A stretch of DNA of 64,000 nucleotides from Lasiosphaeria ovina (GCA_033439765.1 JAULSN010000004.1:4908001-4972000); one strand, 5' to 3'; counted from the first letter of the stretch, positions 23,721-35,824 are shown. Notes: generated by a model not told the origin, from the letters alone. Made by a program: numbers and translations.

Positions 23721-25479
23721 CTCCTAGAGTAACGTTAGACGGAAGAAAAGAAACATAGATCCTGAAAATGTACAGCGAGAATCCACTTCTCCCTGTAGCA
23801 GCATTTGCAAAAAGAATAGATGAATTTCTGTTGACTTGACCCTTGATGGCTAATGCCCGTGCAATTTGGCCTTGTGTCTGCAACTCGAACGGTATCTGGT
23901 ACCTGTTTCAAGGTACTGTCAGCCACCATCTCACCGCCTCTTACTTAACCTTAGTCTTGGGTTTGTTCCGAGTAAAGAAGTGCTGCAGCCTAATTAATTA
24001 ACGGCGAAGATCTATGCTGTTCTAGAATCCACTTTTGACTTCTGGAGCCCACAAATTAGCCTTTTGATGTGGGCTTCAACTAATTACACCCCAGCCCCTG
24101 ACGGTTTGTTAGTTTGGTTCTTTGGGGCTTCGATGATTTGAGCTAGAACTGCGGTACTGTTACGTTTCTTTACTCGACTTTATTCTACTAAAATCGATTG
24201 GCTATAATCCTTATTGTGAGTGCTTCGAGGTATCGCGCGAACGAACGTTCAGGGGCTGGGGTGTGATATGGATTCAGACGTCGTTTCTTTTTGAATCATA
24301 GAAATGCTTGATGATTGCAAGAACAATGAGACCGGCAAGAACATCATGCATGAAGCACGGTGCTTTTGATGGCCATACACTGTCACTATTCATGGCCTGG
24401 GCCCGCCAAAGTGAAGCCATAAGCCTTGGCATTGCTCTCGGAGTTTTGAGCCCGGTTCATTGAAGACGAATTTGACACCGCTCTTCTCGCAGCTGACCGG
24501 CTGAGAGCTGAAAGTCGGTTGACAGCCATTGGTAGGCGAATGCCAACCATTCCTAGTCTAGCATAGGCCGAATGCACGGCTGTCTGCGGCATCTGGATCT
24601 AGGTCTAGCGGCACGCACGGCGTTGATACGGGCCCTCGACAGCTGAGTTAGAAAGTAGACGACCGGAAATGGTGGTCAATGTTCCAGGCTGGCTGAGCGG
24701 CCCTTTCGGTAGCCTGGTGTGGCTTTGGGAAAATCGGGCCTGATTGGGGGCGTCGCCCGAGACATTCGTATGCAAATATAACTTCGGTGCCTCCGAGGAG
24801 TTGCTATCGGCAGCGCTCGGAAGCCGGGCGAGCGAAGAGTTTTTAACTTCGGCCGAAGCGGCGCAAACTCTAGCACCGCAAATTTTAGATGGAGGGGTAC
24901 TTACCTTGAGTGGTGGCACCCGTGGAAACGGTTCCACACAAACACAGATGAGACGCAGACTTGTTCGGCAGGGACCTGCGAGGGGATCCATGGATACCTA
25001 AACCTATATAACCTCCTCTGCAGCACGTTCAGGCTTGTTCCATGTTGTGGCCGTCGTTCCTGGGTTGTGGCATGGCATGCCAGGGGAAGAACAATAGGAT
25101 CTTCGGACCTGCATTCACCACTCTGGCGCTGTTACACTCCAACCTAGGTAGGAATGTGGCTTCCCAGGCCTCACAGGGCTTGCCTTATCTTGAAGGTTCA
25201 ACTCATGGCGGGCCATGTGGCGCCGATTGTTCTGCTGGTCCAAGTCAAAGTGGCGGTCCTTCCGAATTGAACGGCGAAAACTGAACGCGGCCGGTGAAGA
25301 AATTCCAGCGAGACCCCCACGCCCGGTCACCCCTAGCTCCTTGCCCAAAGCTGCCCAGTGCGCAGTCCACCCATCCACAGCAGCATCTCCGCACCAAATG
25401 TGCTTCCCCGCAACCTTACTCCCCAACGAAGCCAATTGCCCGTGGCCAGGGCTGGGCACATGGTTGGGCGTAAATGAGA

Positions 25480-25531
25480 GACGATGAAAAAAGTAAAGAG
25501 AAAAGAAAAGACAAGAAAAGAAAAGAAAACC
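25480..25531 (+). repeat. Polypurine tract
   Basis: About 50 bases made almost only of A and G, based on AAAGA/AAAAG units. It lies upstream of the transcription factor gene. Such tracts can form triplex DNA and are common in fungal promoters; no further function is claimed. Confidence 0.6.
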
Positions 25532-26161
25532 ATGATGCCTAGTCTGTCCACGTCGTTTCTCCAGAATTTCGGGGAAAAGTTCGTGTTCCTGTGATGGCCC
25601 CGTGGAAGACGTGCATCCCCTTGATCACGCTGGTAATTAATTGATTGATGGCGCTGCGCTGGCAGTCGACGCGGGGTGGGAGATGAGCGTGGGGGTTCTG
25701 GGTTGTGTGGGTCTGGGCGAGTCTGGGGAAGCTGCCCCGCTGTCGAGCACGGTCGAGCTATTTTCTCCATTCTCCTGCGGGACTTGATGTCTACCCCAGA
25801 CCGACCTGGCCAGGTGCATCCATCCATTCATTCGATTGTAAAAGCTCCAGACCAACACAATGGGCACCTCATCCACCGTCCTGCTCCGCACCAAGCCTAA
25901 CGCCGCCGCCCTGCTCTGGACGAGCGAGGAATAGCAATACCTATTACCTAGCAGTAGAGAGCAGCAACCCTACCTTAGGTACATACCTAACTGTTTACAG
26001 CCCTGGGACCCGCTCTCTCCGCTCCCGCTCGCTCGCCGCCCGATGAGCTTTCTCCCTGTCGAGTTAGGCGCGGCAGCGGCCTCTCTCTCGCCACGCGCCA
26101 TTATCCATTATTAATTCTCTCCCGCGGAGAAGAAGAGGATGAATCTGGGCTCGCCACGGCC

Positions 26162-28869
26162 ATGGCAACCCAATCGCCCTCCAACGGCTATGGCGTCTCT
26201 GCGGCTGACCGGTACAAGCGCGCAAGCCGCAAGGGCGCGCCGCGGCGCTTTAGCTGCGACTTCCCCGGCTGCGACAAGCTGTACTCGAGGGCCGAGCATC
26301 TCCAGCGGCACCAGTTAAACCGTGCGTTACCTTTCTTTTCCCTACCTTATTGCTGTTACCTTACTACTGCCCGCCGCCGCTGACCAATGCCCCAGATGAG
26401 CCCAAGGAGATCTTCCGCTGCGACGTGGCTGGCTGTGAGCAAAAGTTTGTGCGCGCCGACCTCCTCGCCCGCCATCGAAAGCGCCACTCTGCCTCTTATA
26501 TCCCCCGGAACCGCATGCCCAGCTTCGGCGCCCCCAAGGACTCGTCACCTTCCGCCTCTACCAGCGCCGTCGTCTCTCCTACCGCCCCCGCCGAGCCCCG
26601 TCCGACCTTCGTCAGCGCCCCTCACGACGCCGCCATCCTCTTGACCCCGGACCCGAGCAACCACCCGCCGCCCCCGGCCCTGCACCTGCCTCCGCCGCCC
26701 TCGGCACTGCCGAATCCCGCATCCGCTAGGATGAACCACCCACATGGCTGGCCGCCGCATGCCCACCTGCCCGACATGGCCCCCTGCAACATCATCCGAC
26801 CTAAGCCCGGCTATTACTCGCGCGAGGGCCCCCGACTTCCAGAGCAGCCTTCGGTCGTGCCTTACCACAGCGTCGAGTTTCCGCACGACGAGATATCGCG
26901 TGAGAACTTTGCCGTCTGGCTGTTCAATCCCCAGGCCTCGTACGCCGACTTCAGCGTCTCCAACCTGCCATTCATTGACGGCGGTCTCGAGTCGACGCTC
27001 AACAATAACATCCACTACGACTACGAGTCCTTGACCAGCAGCCGGTCCCAGCTCGAGACCCCGCCCAGGTTCGTCGAGAGCGACGAGCTCATCAGCGAGT
27101 TCCGTCGCCAGGAGGTCATACGCTGGTTCAATTCGTTCCGCCAGAAGCAGCCCAAGTCCGAGCCGCTCATCGCCAACATTGTCCAGGACAGTGGCGGCGA
27201 CCTGCCGGCGCTGAACGTGGAAATGATGCGGGACTGCCTGCAAGAGTACTGGGAGCATGTGTCGCCCAGACTTCCCATTGTTCACCAGCCCACCTTCTCC
27301 TGCAACCGCTGCTCCATATTTCTCCTCATGGTTATGATAGCCCTGGGAGCTGCGTCACTACGCAGCAGGGACTCGAGCGGCAACCTTTCCGACTACGGAG
27401 GCTTCGCCGACGTCCTCATCTCGGGCGTCAGATGGGAAATAGTGACGGCGGAAGAGGCGTCGCCGCCCGTTGGACTTTGGGTTGCCCAGGCCCTTCTCCT
27501 CCTCGAGTTCTACGAGAAGATGTACTCGTCCCGGAGGCTTCATGAGCGCGCACATATCTACCACTCGGTGGCCCTGACGCTCCTCCGACGGGGAAGCCCT
27601 CTGATTGGTCGGTCGGGAAGCGAATCGCCCCCGGAAGTGGCTTCGGCGGAGCATCCGCATGGTGTCGGTCTCGATTCCCGCACCTGGTGGAGTCGATGGG
27701 CCGAGACGGAAGCCATGCATCGCGCTGTTTTTGGGCTGTTCATGCTCGACATCATTCACGCCGCCATGTTCGGCCACGCCGCGGACATGGCTCCCCATGA
27801 AATTCGGCTGCCCCTTCCCTGTGATGACAATCTCTGGACGGCGTCGAACCCGGACATGGTGCGGCAGCTGGACCAGAACCTGCGCATGTATGGCGTGAAG
27901 ACCATATCTTTCTTGGACGGACTGAAGCGAGCGTTGCATGGCAAGTCTGTCAAGACGCACAGCTTTGGCCGCATGATCATCATGTCGGGCCTTCTCAGCG
28001 TCGGCTGGCACCTCAGCCACAGAGAAGCGCACCTCAAGTGGTTAGATCTAACGACGCAGCCCGCGGACGCCCAAGACAACTGGAAAAGGATATTGCTCAA
28101 GTCTTTTGATGACTGGAAAGCGAGTTTCGATGAGGCGCAGGGCACAATGGGAAGCCCGACTCTCGTCGACCCCTCGGGCCAGCGCTCAGACTCCAACGGC
28201 CCCATACAGAGTGCTGCCGTCCTTTACCATCTTGCCCAGATCAGTCTGCACGTCGATATTGTCGACTGCCAAGTCTACGCTGGAGCGAGGCGGCTGCTCG
28301 GAAGAAAGGTTTCTGTCCGCGACTACGCCAATGTCGTTGCGCGAATGAGGAGCTGGGCGACCCTGTCTTCAACCAGACATGCTGTGCTGCATGCCTTTAA
28401 GCTTCTACACCGGGTGCTTGTCGATCCGCGGCGAAGCGCGAGCGAGCGAGTGGCGCAGACTGCTGGTGGCGTCAAGCTGCCCCCCATCGAAGTCCAGTCG
28501 TACTCTTGCCGCAACGAGCCAGACCCGCACCGACCCTGGATCATGTATTATGCTGCCCTGTGTATCTGGTCATTCGTTCGCGCTCTAAGCCGGCACGACT
28601 CTCTGCAGGAGCCACCAATTCCATCCCAGGGCCCGCTCCGCCAGACGAAGCCGCTCCCCGTCAACTTCCGTCGTGTTGTCGCATATCTCTCCAATATTGC
28701 AACCCTTACCGAGCTGTCCGAACAGGCCGCCATGACCCTGGGGGACGGCTTGTCGGATCTCCTCGATGCGCTCCACTCAATCTTTGCCGAGGCGCACTCC
28801 GAGTTACTCCAAGAAGCGCATGTTCGGATGAAAGTGTGCAAGGAGACGCTAGCCGCCCATCCGGGATGA
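26162..28869 (+). CDS. C2H2 zinc-finger / fungal_trans transcription factor
   Basis: Nuclear DNA-binding regulator of unknown target. Exons 26162-26321 and 26396-28869 join in phase for 877 aa; the 74-nt intron falls inside the last zinc ligand codon of finger 1. Two tandem fingers are seen at about residues 31-85: CDFPGCDKLYSRAEHLQRH-QLNH and CDVAGCEQKFVRADLLARHRKRH. A Pro/Ser-rich linker follows (about 90-190). From about residue 300 onward the sequence fits the fungal_trans domain: LPIVHQPTF, a helical region with ALLLLEFYEKMYSSRRLHERA, and WWSRWAETEAMHRAVFGLFMLDIIHA. Two C2H2 fingers with fungal_trans is an established ascomycete architecture. Its nearest upstream neighbour is the ABC transporter, 2.6 kb away; any regulatory link is conjecture. 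Confidence 0.92.
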
Positions 28870-31528
28870 AACTTGGCTCGTTTGGTTCATGCAATTCCGA
28901 CGGAAGGAGGCCTCGGACTGGTTCCGGTACTCTCAACCATCCGACTTTGCGCCGCGATGGTCAATCGTCCAGTGCGTGCCGACTCCGTGACTGCGTCGTC
29001 GACTGCACTGCCACAACGATAAAGGGATGGCCAGCCCGACAGCTCGAACTATAGCTTCAGGTTATGGTATTTTGTTGGACGATAAGCGGCCACGACAGCT
29101 GGATCTTTTAGAACTCCGAGTCCTGTGGCCAGGGCACTTTAAAAGTCGACCTCGATGCCAATCAACAACCCATGAAATAAAGCAGGCGCGTCATTAGACC
29201 AGTTGATGCCCGCGCAAGCCAGCTGCCGCATTTAGCGAGACGTAGCTTGTTTCCTTGGGGTATAAGGGACGCTCAGATTGCCAAAGTGCCGGTGGCATTA
29301 GTATAACGCGCTTGAACTAGAACAGGCGGTCTGCATTCTAGTGGCGAAAAAAGAAGCTGTTGAGCTTCTCGTTGCTTTGAACGAGCGACTTGATACGGGA
29401 GCAATGGGGGCTGCGAGTATCAAAATGGAGTCTTGTCGTTACAAGGCCCTTGGTGGCAAGCATTAATTATCACAAACACATTACCTTGCCCAGAATCCTC
29501 AAATCAAAAGTTATATCACAGTGCAGCTACAATAGTTCGGCCCAATGGGCAACTCTCACATGTTTCGGGGAGGCCACTGAGGTTGTGTTCGTCTTCCTCT
29601 TCGGTCAAGTGTGTCACGGATGGTCTGTCTTCCCTTGTCTTGCCCATGTCTCTACGTTTGTCTCTACATCTGTCTCTATGAAACTTTCGAATGTTTAATC
29701 CTGCCTGACGCTATCACGTCAACAATCATGTCGTTTTCGCGTATCTTGGCGGCGTGGGAGACTTTGTCTCTGAGCATCATGATCAAAGAAACTACTCTTT
29801 GCCCTCAGCAACGGCCGTGGTTCTGCGCAGAATCACGCTCTCCCCAGCCAGCTGTACATCCGAGATGTGGCGCACAAGCGAATCAGCTATCTCGCCAATG
29901 AAAATCTATGGTGGAGCTCCATCCCACTGCCAACCTTGCCCAAGACAGGGTTGCGCAGTGTCGGAGCTATGCTGTCGCTTTTAACAACGGAATCACGAGG
30001 TACCATGACATGACAGCTTGGGCGTCGGTTGATCCGCGTAGCAAATGGAGATTTGCGGTGAGAGGAGTCTGGTGGTTCTCGAGAATGACGGCCTGGAGAC
30101 GTTCCGGCTTCCGAGCACACATGGTGATGCTGGAAACTTCATAAATAAAGCAGGCCTCATGCCACCCCACAGCCCCTTATCAAAGACACTCTCCTGGCAG
30201 TCTGTCTCGTGTCGTGTTGTACATTGTCCGGTTCGGCGGCCGCCAGGAAATGTATGGCTACCTACCTAGAGTCTGGCACTACGAGCGTCATGACCCATCA
30301 AACAGACCAAATGTACGCGCGCACCGCAATATGGGTATTCTTGTGTTGGGTACTTACTTTAATCTTGCCAGCCCCGATTACCTAATTACAACATTGTCCG
30401 TCGGCCTAGCCCTCATCTCACCACCCTTCTCTCCCTGATCCCCAACATGGCACTCCGATTTTGAATATACCGCGTCCAGTCCTCCGACTCAGGCCCTGGT
30501 ATATTCGTCCTGAACGAGGCGTGGCGTAGAATGTAACTTGGGGGGGAGTCCCTGTGGGGGCGAGTTGTTGCTTGTGCTGCTCGCAATAATTGCCTCTTTA
30601 GACCTAGTCACCCCACCGTCCTAACTAATTTTCTAGAGCCTGAGGACGATGCCGAGTTTAATAGTCTCGACAGTTATCTATTAGACTTCCATACTAACCC
30701 CTACCATGTCTAGAAAGACGTACCGGCGCCTGTATTTCCGGCCTAAAACGGCCTAGGATCGTTCAGGTTTGACGTCCCAGGGATAAAGGCTAAAGCACAA
30801 GATCAAATCTATAAGTTTGAACGACAAAACCCTAACCGCGTTAAGAGTAGAAGGAGGAGCCTTGATTTAGCGCGGTTAGAGTTGAACAATAAAGAGGTGT
30901 GGGAAATAAAGTGAATCAATAGGACAGAAGCGTGGCGTTTAAAGCAAAGCCAACTTTTACTAGAAGATATTCGGATATTTAGAAAGAAATACGGGGAAGG
31001 AGTCAGTTAGAGGTATCGTATAGAAGCTCGCGCGAACCAATATTCTTATAGATGGCTCCGCAACTAGGGGCGCTATTATCGAGGGCTGCCGATAATATTC
31101 ATCTCTTAGAGAACCACTAGCACGATCAAGATCAAGATACTACGGCGCCGGCAAGATATTAGGAGGGGGTTTTGGCATCGCATTACCAGGAAAGTTATTT
31201 ATAATATAATCGGTATAGATAATAGGCTACTCGCAATCCTATTTGGAGAAGCGCTTCCCGAGGAAGAGAGCATATTATTACGCCTGGCGCGTATCCGGCG
31301 GTCGGCGTAATATTCACTCAGCAGGAGTTGGAACAGGGCCTTAATATCTGGCTAGTTTTCCGCTACCTTCGTTCCCATTTCACTCTATCTTAGCTCTGGT
31401 TCACCCCCGTTCTCGTAGAAGAGACAGAAGAGGGCGAGCTTGACGGTCAGGACGCTCTCCGTAACAGCAGGCTAGGAAATAACAGCAGCAGTGCCAACGA
31501 GCACGCCCGAGAGAGGGACTCTCAATCC
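28870..31528. other. Long intergenic region with a decayed relic
   Basis: No intact gene was found over 2.66 kb. 28870-30640 holds only short unrelated open frames. 30640-31480 reads as a degraded coding relic, described separately. The right edge is the 3' end of the nuclease-like gene. Confidence 0.5.
30640..31480 (+). mobile_element. Probable decayed coding or transposon relic
   Basis: Plus-strand frames show protein-like stretches such as LEPEDDAEFNSLDSYLLDF and EDIRIFRKKYGEGVS, broken by many TAG and TGA codons and frame changes. Several stops sit where Trp or Gln would fit, as expected from C-to-T decay on either strand, and local base composition shifts toward TA. I recognise no family, so mobile origin is inferred only from the decay and from the adjacent accessory genes. 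Confidence 0.3.
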
Positions 31529-33043
31529 TCACCGCCTCCGCCTCCTCTTATGTTCCTTCCTTGTGCTCGATTCACCCGCACCGCTAGGGTCCAGATGCGC
31601 CGGGACCCATTCATTGCCGTAGAAGTTCCCCCAGCCTTCAGCCTCCTCATCGTAGATTATCATGTGCTCCTCGACGTACACGACCTCCCCGTCCTCATCT
31701 CGAAAGTGGAACAGGCCCCGTGCGGAATCCCATTGCAGTCCCTCCACCGCTCGCCGCTTCAGAAACTTCGTGCTGTCATACCAGAAAAAGAGGTCGTAGG
31801 CCTCCTCGTTCGCCGCCGTGCTCTCGTCATCGCCGCCAACTTCTGGAGCCTTTCCGGCTCGGCAGGACCCCCCGCCTTCTGCCCTGTACTCCCCCCCCTC
31901 AAGATCCTCCCCGGCCTCTCCAACGTCTCCCCCTTCGAGGCGGCCGTGGTTGATCGGGTCCAGGGCTCGCTGGGGATCTGCATCTTCAACCCTGTCTTTC
32001 GAACTAAGCTGTCCCGCTGTACGGCCTGACGTATTATGCCGAAATGTGCCGTTTTCCAGTCGACACCAGCTATTCAGCCTGGGATAAGACGCCTGGATGT
32101 TCGAAGGCCCGTGGCCGGCCATAAGGCAGAGATAGAAGAGGGCGAGCTTAACGGTTAGGACACCTTCTCCGCTATTAATCCAGTCGATGACTTGATACTT
32201 AGGCGGTTGGAAATCAGTAGTCGGGCTCCTATCCGAGTATGGCGCTGAAGAGATCGACAGAGTCTGGAAAGTCGTGGAGAGGTCCGTGCTGCCAGACTCA
32301 GCGCGAGCGTGCGTAGCCGCCGGGAGGACTCTCTGCTCGCGCCCGGCACTGAGGCCCGAGCCGACTGCCTCCCTTGCGAATTGGAAGACGACTAGGTGCT
32401 TATCGGTTATAAGATACCCGTAGCGGACGCCGAGGCTGCACGCATACGTCAAGACCTGCCGGACTGGCCACTCCCACTGGTTACCACGGGCCCGTCGTTC
32501 CGTATAGAGCGAGGGACTCCACTTTGAAGAGATCTTAGTATCTCCGGGAAGTAGATTGTAGTACTTTCCAAGAAAGCAGTAGCCATTATCGTCCCAGTAC
32601 TCAGCCCTTCTCTCTGGCGATACAAGCGTCCAGTCGGGAAATTCGCGGCCGTCGCCCGACTGCTCATGGGTACAGCGCCCGCGCCTACCTAGATGAAGAA
32701 CGGACTCTTCCTTCAAACCCAATACCCCATTAGCATGGATTAAGGCATCATTGATAATAGGGATCGTGTGCCGGCTAAGGATCTGGTGTTCGAGCTGGTC
32801 CTCGTCGTATATCTCAGAGTCCAGGCTACCACCCCTGCCGCTCGCGACGCGGAGCGGGTCTTTCCACTCGGCATTCACGATATGACTGAAGATTGAACCC
32901 AGTGTCTTGTAGTTGAATTCCTGCCAGATCGACCATTCGCCCACGTCATGCCACCGAGGGTTGAGAGTGTTGGAACCTTGGGTGAGCCTTGTCGACTCAA
33001 TAACCGGATTGGGTACTCCAAGCTCGGTTAGTATAGTCGGCAT
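31529..33043 (-). CDS. PD-(D/E)XK nuclease-like protein
   Basis: Single exon, 504 aa from the ATG at 33043; the open frame continues upstream to about 33106 without ATG. The middle holds a pattern fitting the PD-(D/E)XK nuclease core: FPDW at about residue 136, then GDTK about 35 residues on, followed by a conserved-looking block WPVRQVLTYACSLGVRYGY and LITDKHLVVF. The C-terminal part after a Gly/Glu-rich linker has FFWYDSTKFLKRRAVEG and GNFYGNEW and ends in a basic RKEHKRRRRR, a likely nuclear localisation signal. No signal peptide or membrane segment is seen. It is transcribed divergently from a kinase-like gene, with 245 bp between start codons. The nuclease assignment rests on motif spacing only; activity is not shown. 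Confidence 0.55.
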   Translation of the reverse strand: MPTILTELGVPNPVIESTRLTQGSNTLNPRWHDVGEWSIWQEFNYKTLGSIFSHIVNAEWKDPLRVASGRGGSLDSEIYDEDQLEHQILSRHTIPIINDALIHANGVLGLKEESVLHLGRRGRCTHEQSGDGREFPDWTLVSPERRAEYWDDNGYCFLGKYYNLLPGDTKISSKWSPSLYTERRARGNQWEWPVRQVLTYACSLGVRYGYLITDKHLVVFQFAREAVGSGLSAGREQRVLPAATHARAESGSTDLSTTFQTLSISSAPYSDRSPTTDFQPPKYQVIDWINSGEGVLTVKLALFYLCLMAGHGPSNIQASYPRLNSWCRLENGTFRHNTSGRTAGQLSSKDRVEDADPQRALDPINHGRLEGGDVGEAGEDLEGGEYRAEGGGSCRAGKAPEVGGDDESTAANEEAYDLFFWYDSTKFLKRRAVEGLQWDSARGLFHFRDEDGEVVYVEEHMIIYDEEAEGWGNFYGNEWVPAHLDPSGAGESSTRKEHKRRRRR

Positions 33044-33186
33044 ATCGGAAACCGCAGTAGTAAGAAAAAGAGACTGGTGATCAGATTTGCCTAAACGACG
33101 AGACAACGAGGAACGGTATCTAATGGGTAAAGAGAGCAGCCTAGCCTAGGGCAGGTGTGGCACTGTTGGGCATCACCATCACCGGA

Positions 33187-33203
33187 GGGGGGGGGGGGGG
33201 GGG
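33187..33203 (+). repeat. Homopolymer G run
   Basis: Seventeen consecutive G bases lie in the promoter gap between the divergent nuclease-like and kinase-like genes. Such a run can form G-quadruplex DNA and is prone to length error in sequencing, so the exact count is unreliable. Confidence 0.8.
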
Positions 33204-33288
33204 AGAGGCGGATTATATTTGTTCCGGCCCGAATGAATTATCCGCTTCTCTGGTGGGGCCTGTCAACGTCAATTTTGCAACCTCAAAC

Positions 33289-34202
33289 ATGACGCCACCT
33301 TCACCGTCGCGGCCGGAACAGCGGCCCTTTTTCCTTTCCGAGGGTATCCTAAAACCCCCCCCGACCCATTACTGGCAAAACTTCAGATATCCGGTCTTGC
33401 GCCGGTGCCGCTTCGAGCCGGAGACCATCAATTGGCGCGCCATGGTCGGTTATGGTTCCGAAGGCTGCGTCTTCAGAGTCCGGTTCGGCAGCGAGGGCCC
33501 CTTCGCTGTCAAAATTGTACGTCATCATCAAGCCCAGCCTTGGGCGCCACCACCAGCTAATTAGGTCCCTGCCAGTTCTGGCACTCTGTGCCACATCCCA
33601 CACCCGGCGGTAAGGGGCCGTCCTGGCCGCTCCGGGACGAGTGCAAGACTGCAGCGATGCTGGAAAAAATGCGGTGGGCTGTCGCCGACGAACCGATCAC
33701 GATCCGCCGCGACCCGTCGACTCCCGCCGAAGCCCTCCGAAACGTCTGGGCGTTCTCCGCCGAAGGCCGTGCCCACCAGGAGAAGAAGAGGGAAGGCGGC
33801 GAGAGAGAAGCGTCGGAGGGCGAGATGTCCATGTCCTCCTTCCCTGATATTCCAGAATGCCATGGTTGGATGAAGTTTAAGCTCGGCGAGATCCCTTCGC
33901 CGTACCGTACCTATCAGTGCTGCACTGATCCCGTCGACCTGGCGCTTCAGGACCGCTATGCTATCGTGTACGATTACGTTCCCTCGGGCAGGATAGACTT
34001 CGAGATTGCCCAGGCCCAGCTCGACTTCTTCTACCGGACCGGCTTCGCCCAAATGCCCTATCGCGAGTCCAACTGGCGCCGGGGTCGGCTGGTGGACTTT
34101 GGCGACCTCCTGACTGTCCTCGACGCCAGTATTTTCTCGCCGCGTTGCTGGAGAAAGGTGGATGCGGCAGACTTGTTCGGTTCGGTTCGCGCACTGCCAT
34201 GA
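33289..34202 (+). CDS. Protein-kinase-like protein, Fta2-like
   Basis: Exons 33289-33516 and 33576-34202 join in phase 0 across a 59-nt intron, giving 284 aa. The N-lobe has a Gly-rich loop, GYGSEGCVFRVRFG, followed by PFAVKIFWH, whose Lys fits the beta-3 Lys of kinases. The C-terminal part has YAIVYDYVPSGRID and ends with GRLVDFGDLLTVLDAS, in which DFG is visible. A clear HRD catalytic loop was not found, so activity is doubtful. The layout resembles the Fta2 (Sim4 kinetochore subunit) family of fungal kinase-like proteins, many of which are accessory genes without a shown kinetochore role. The ATG at 33289 was chosen because upstream codons lack another ATG. It is divergent from the nuclease-like gene. 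Confidence 0.6.
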
Positions 34203-34498
34203 GCATGAGGCCATCAGGAGATGACGACGATACATCCGTGCCAGCTCCCACACGACAGAACGAGAACATCAAGACTTCCAGCTTCGACTGGTCTGGTAAA
34301 GACTGGGTGTCACTGCAGGAGGATCTTTTCCTAGTGCGCGAAGTTTATGGGGGTTGGAAAGAAGTTGGCAAACATACAGGACCAGATGGCGAGAAAAGGA
34401 AGGCAGAGGAGGAGATACGGGCGTGCAGGAAGAGGATCCGAGAGATTGAGGAAGGACTGTCAGCTCAAACGGATGAGCCCAAAGGACTGTGGGAATAG
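34199..34498 (+). CDS. Small charged open frame after the kinase-like gene
   Basis: A 99-codon frame starts with an ATG overlapping the stop of the kinase-like gene and encodes a Lys/Glu-rich helix near its end (KRKAEEEIRACRKRIREIEEG). It may be a C-terminal extension of the kinase-like protein displaced by a frameshift or unseen intron, a separate short gene, or chance. No family recognised. Confidence 0.25.
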   Translation: MSMRPSGDDDDTSVPAPTRQNENIKTSSFDWSGKDWVSLQEDLFLVREVYGGWKEVGKHTGPDGEKRKAEEEIRACRKRIREIEEGLSAQTDEPKGLWE

Positions 34499-35824
34499 AG
34501 AAGTATCAGTGGATAAAGGATTGGTTTGGGGTAAAGAGAGATACGTCATCTGGTCGTTGAATGAATCAGCTCCATGGATGGGAGGGGGCTATACAACCAA
34601 ATGATTGAGGGAAGGGATTACCATTAACATTGTCTGACTTACCTAGTTCACGTCACAAATATTAGTTGAGGTCGACAGACCTTCGAAGAAGGGCAATATT
34701 ACGCCACGGGGCACGTATAATCATCGTCTTTACTTTACTCTGCATGCGCAATTTGGTGTCAACTTGACCTTGGGTCTAGACCGGCTCCAAACTTCCAGTT
34801 AGACAAGCTCCAAGTGGTACAGTCCGACCTCTGGAGGTTTGTCTTAGCGCTCGGAATGTAGGTAAAAGGAAGACCCGGGCGTTGCGTACGCATATTGGAA
34901 GCGCGCGCCGGGTAGGTTCGACAGTCGGGAAGGAGGCTTGAAAACCTCCCGGCTAGGAATTGTTATTCAACTGTGCTGAGCTGGCTAGTGGATTGAAAGG
35001 GAGCTTGACGCGGTCTTTTGCACGGGTATTTCATTCGTTGTAGAGCGGAGCCACTGCGTACCTCAACTCGGGGTGTGTCGCGCAGGAATCACCCTCGCAG
35101 CTCTAGCGAGCCTGCCAGGGCCCAACGGCCCTGTCAGACCTCCTCTGCACTGCTCGCTGCGCTCCCTCCGCTCATATATGTAGGCTTCCGCTGCTCCCTC
35201 TTTTATATAAACAACAACGCTCTTTCAACCTCCTTCACAGCCCCCTGCGGGGCCGACACATTCCTGTGACACTACCTGGCTTAAGATGTATTAAGGGTTA
35301 CAGCTACTCGATTTTGTAGCGAAGTTTAGATAAGAGACACCTTGACGGAGGTTGCCAAATGGTTATCAGTAAGGTAGCTAGGAAGGTCCTTAACCTACCT
35401 TACACGTCAAACCAAAGCCCCCCTAACTGTGGAAGTTCCTCCTTTGAGCAGAGCCTCAAAATACTACAAGGTTCAAGTAGAACAGAATTAACTCCATTTG
35501 CTTTAGGGGAACATTTATTACGCTGGATAAGGGTTGCATTTTCCTTCCATCGGCCAATGCTAACCAGTCTCTGCCAATGCATCTACGCCATGCCGCAATA
35601 AATTTGTTGTAGGTGTATGGCAGCCGAAATACGTGTCCATCCTAAGGTATCTAGAGACAATATAGGTCCCGGCACTTTGTACCTAGGTGCCTGTCTAGGC
35701 AAGAATATGGACGGCAAGGGATATATCAATGTCCGCCAAGACCACACCAAGATCAACCAACGACGCAAGCCAAAGCCCAACTCGCTAGACCAAATCCGCT
35801 CCACACTCTCCCGGGTATCCCAAT
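34499..35824. other. Intergenic gap
   Basis: About 1.3 kb without a supported gene. Short open frames on both strands lack domain content. GC-richer sequence at 35030-35260 contrasts with AT-rich surroundings. The right edge is the 3' end of the large fusion gene. Confidence 0.5.

Larger units (their letters stand above)
23557..26161. other. Long intergenic region
   Basis: This 2.6-kb stretch contains no gene I can support. It includes the dispersed repeat copy at 23667-23720, an AT-rich part around 23990-24320, an A/G-only tract at about 25480-25530, and the presumed promoter and leader of the downstream transcription factor. A minus-strand open frame of 128 codons at 24605-24991 has no recognisable domain and looks like chance. 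Confidence 0.5.

Noticed and set aside
24605..24991. 128-codon minus-strand open frame between the ABC transporter and the transcription factor
   Set aside because: No domain, no intron signals, and similar open frames occur on the opposite strand.
18621..28869. ABC transporter plus transcription factor as part of a secondary-metabolite cluster
   Set aside because: No polyketide synthase, peptide synthetase, terpene cyclase or prenyltransferase is nearby; ERG7 is primary metabolism. The two genes alone do not support a cluster.
33187..33203. G-run as a telomere or centromere signal
   Set aside because: A single homopolymer without repeat units; simple low complexity, possibly with a length error.
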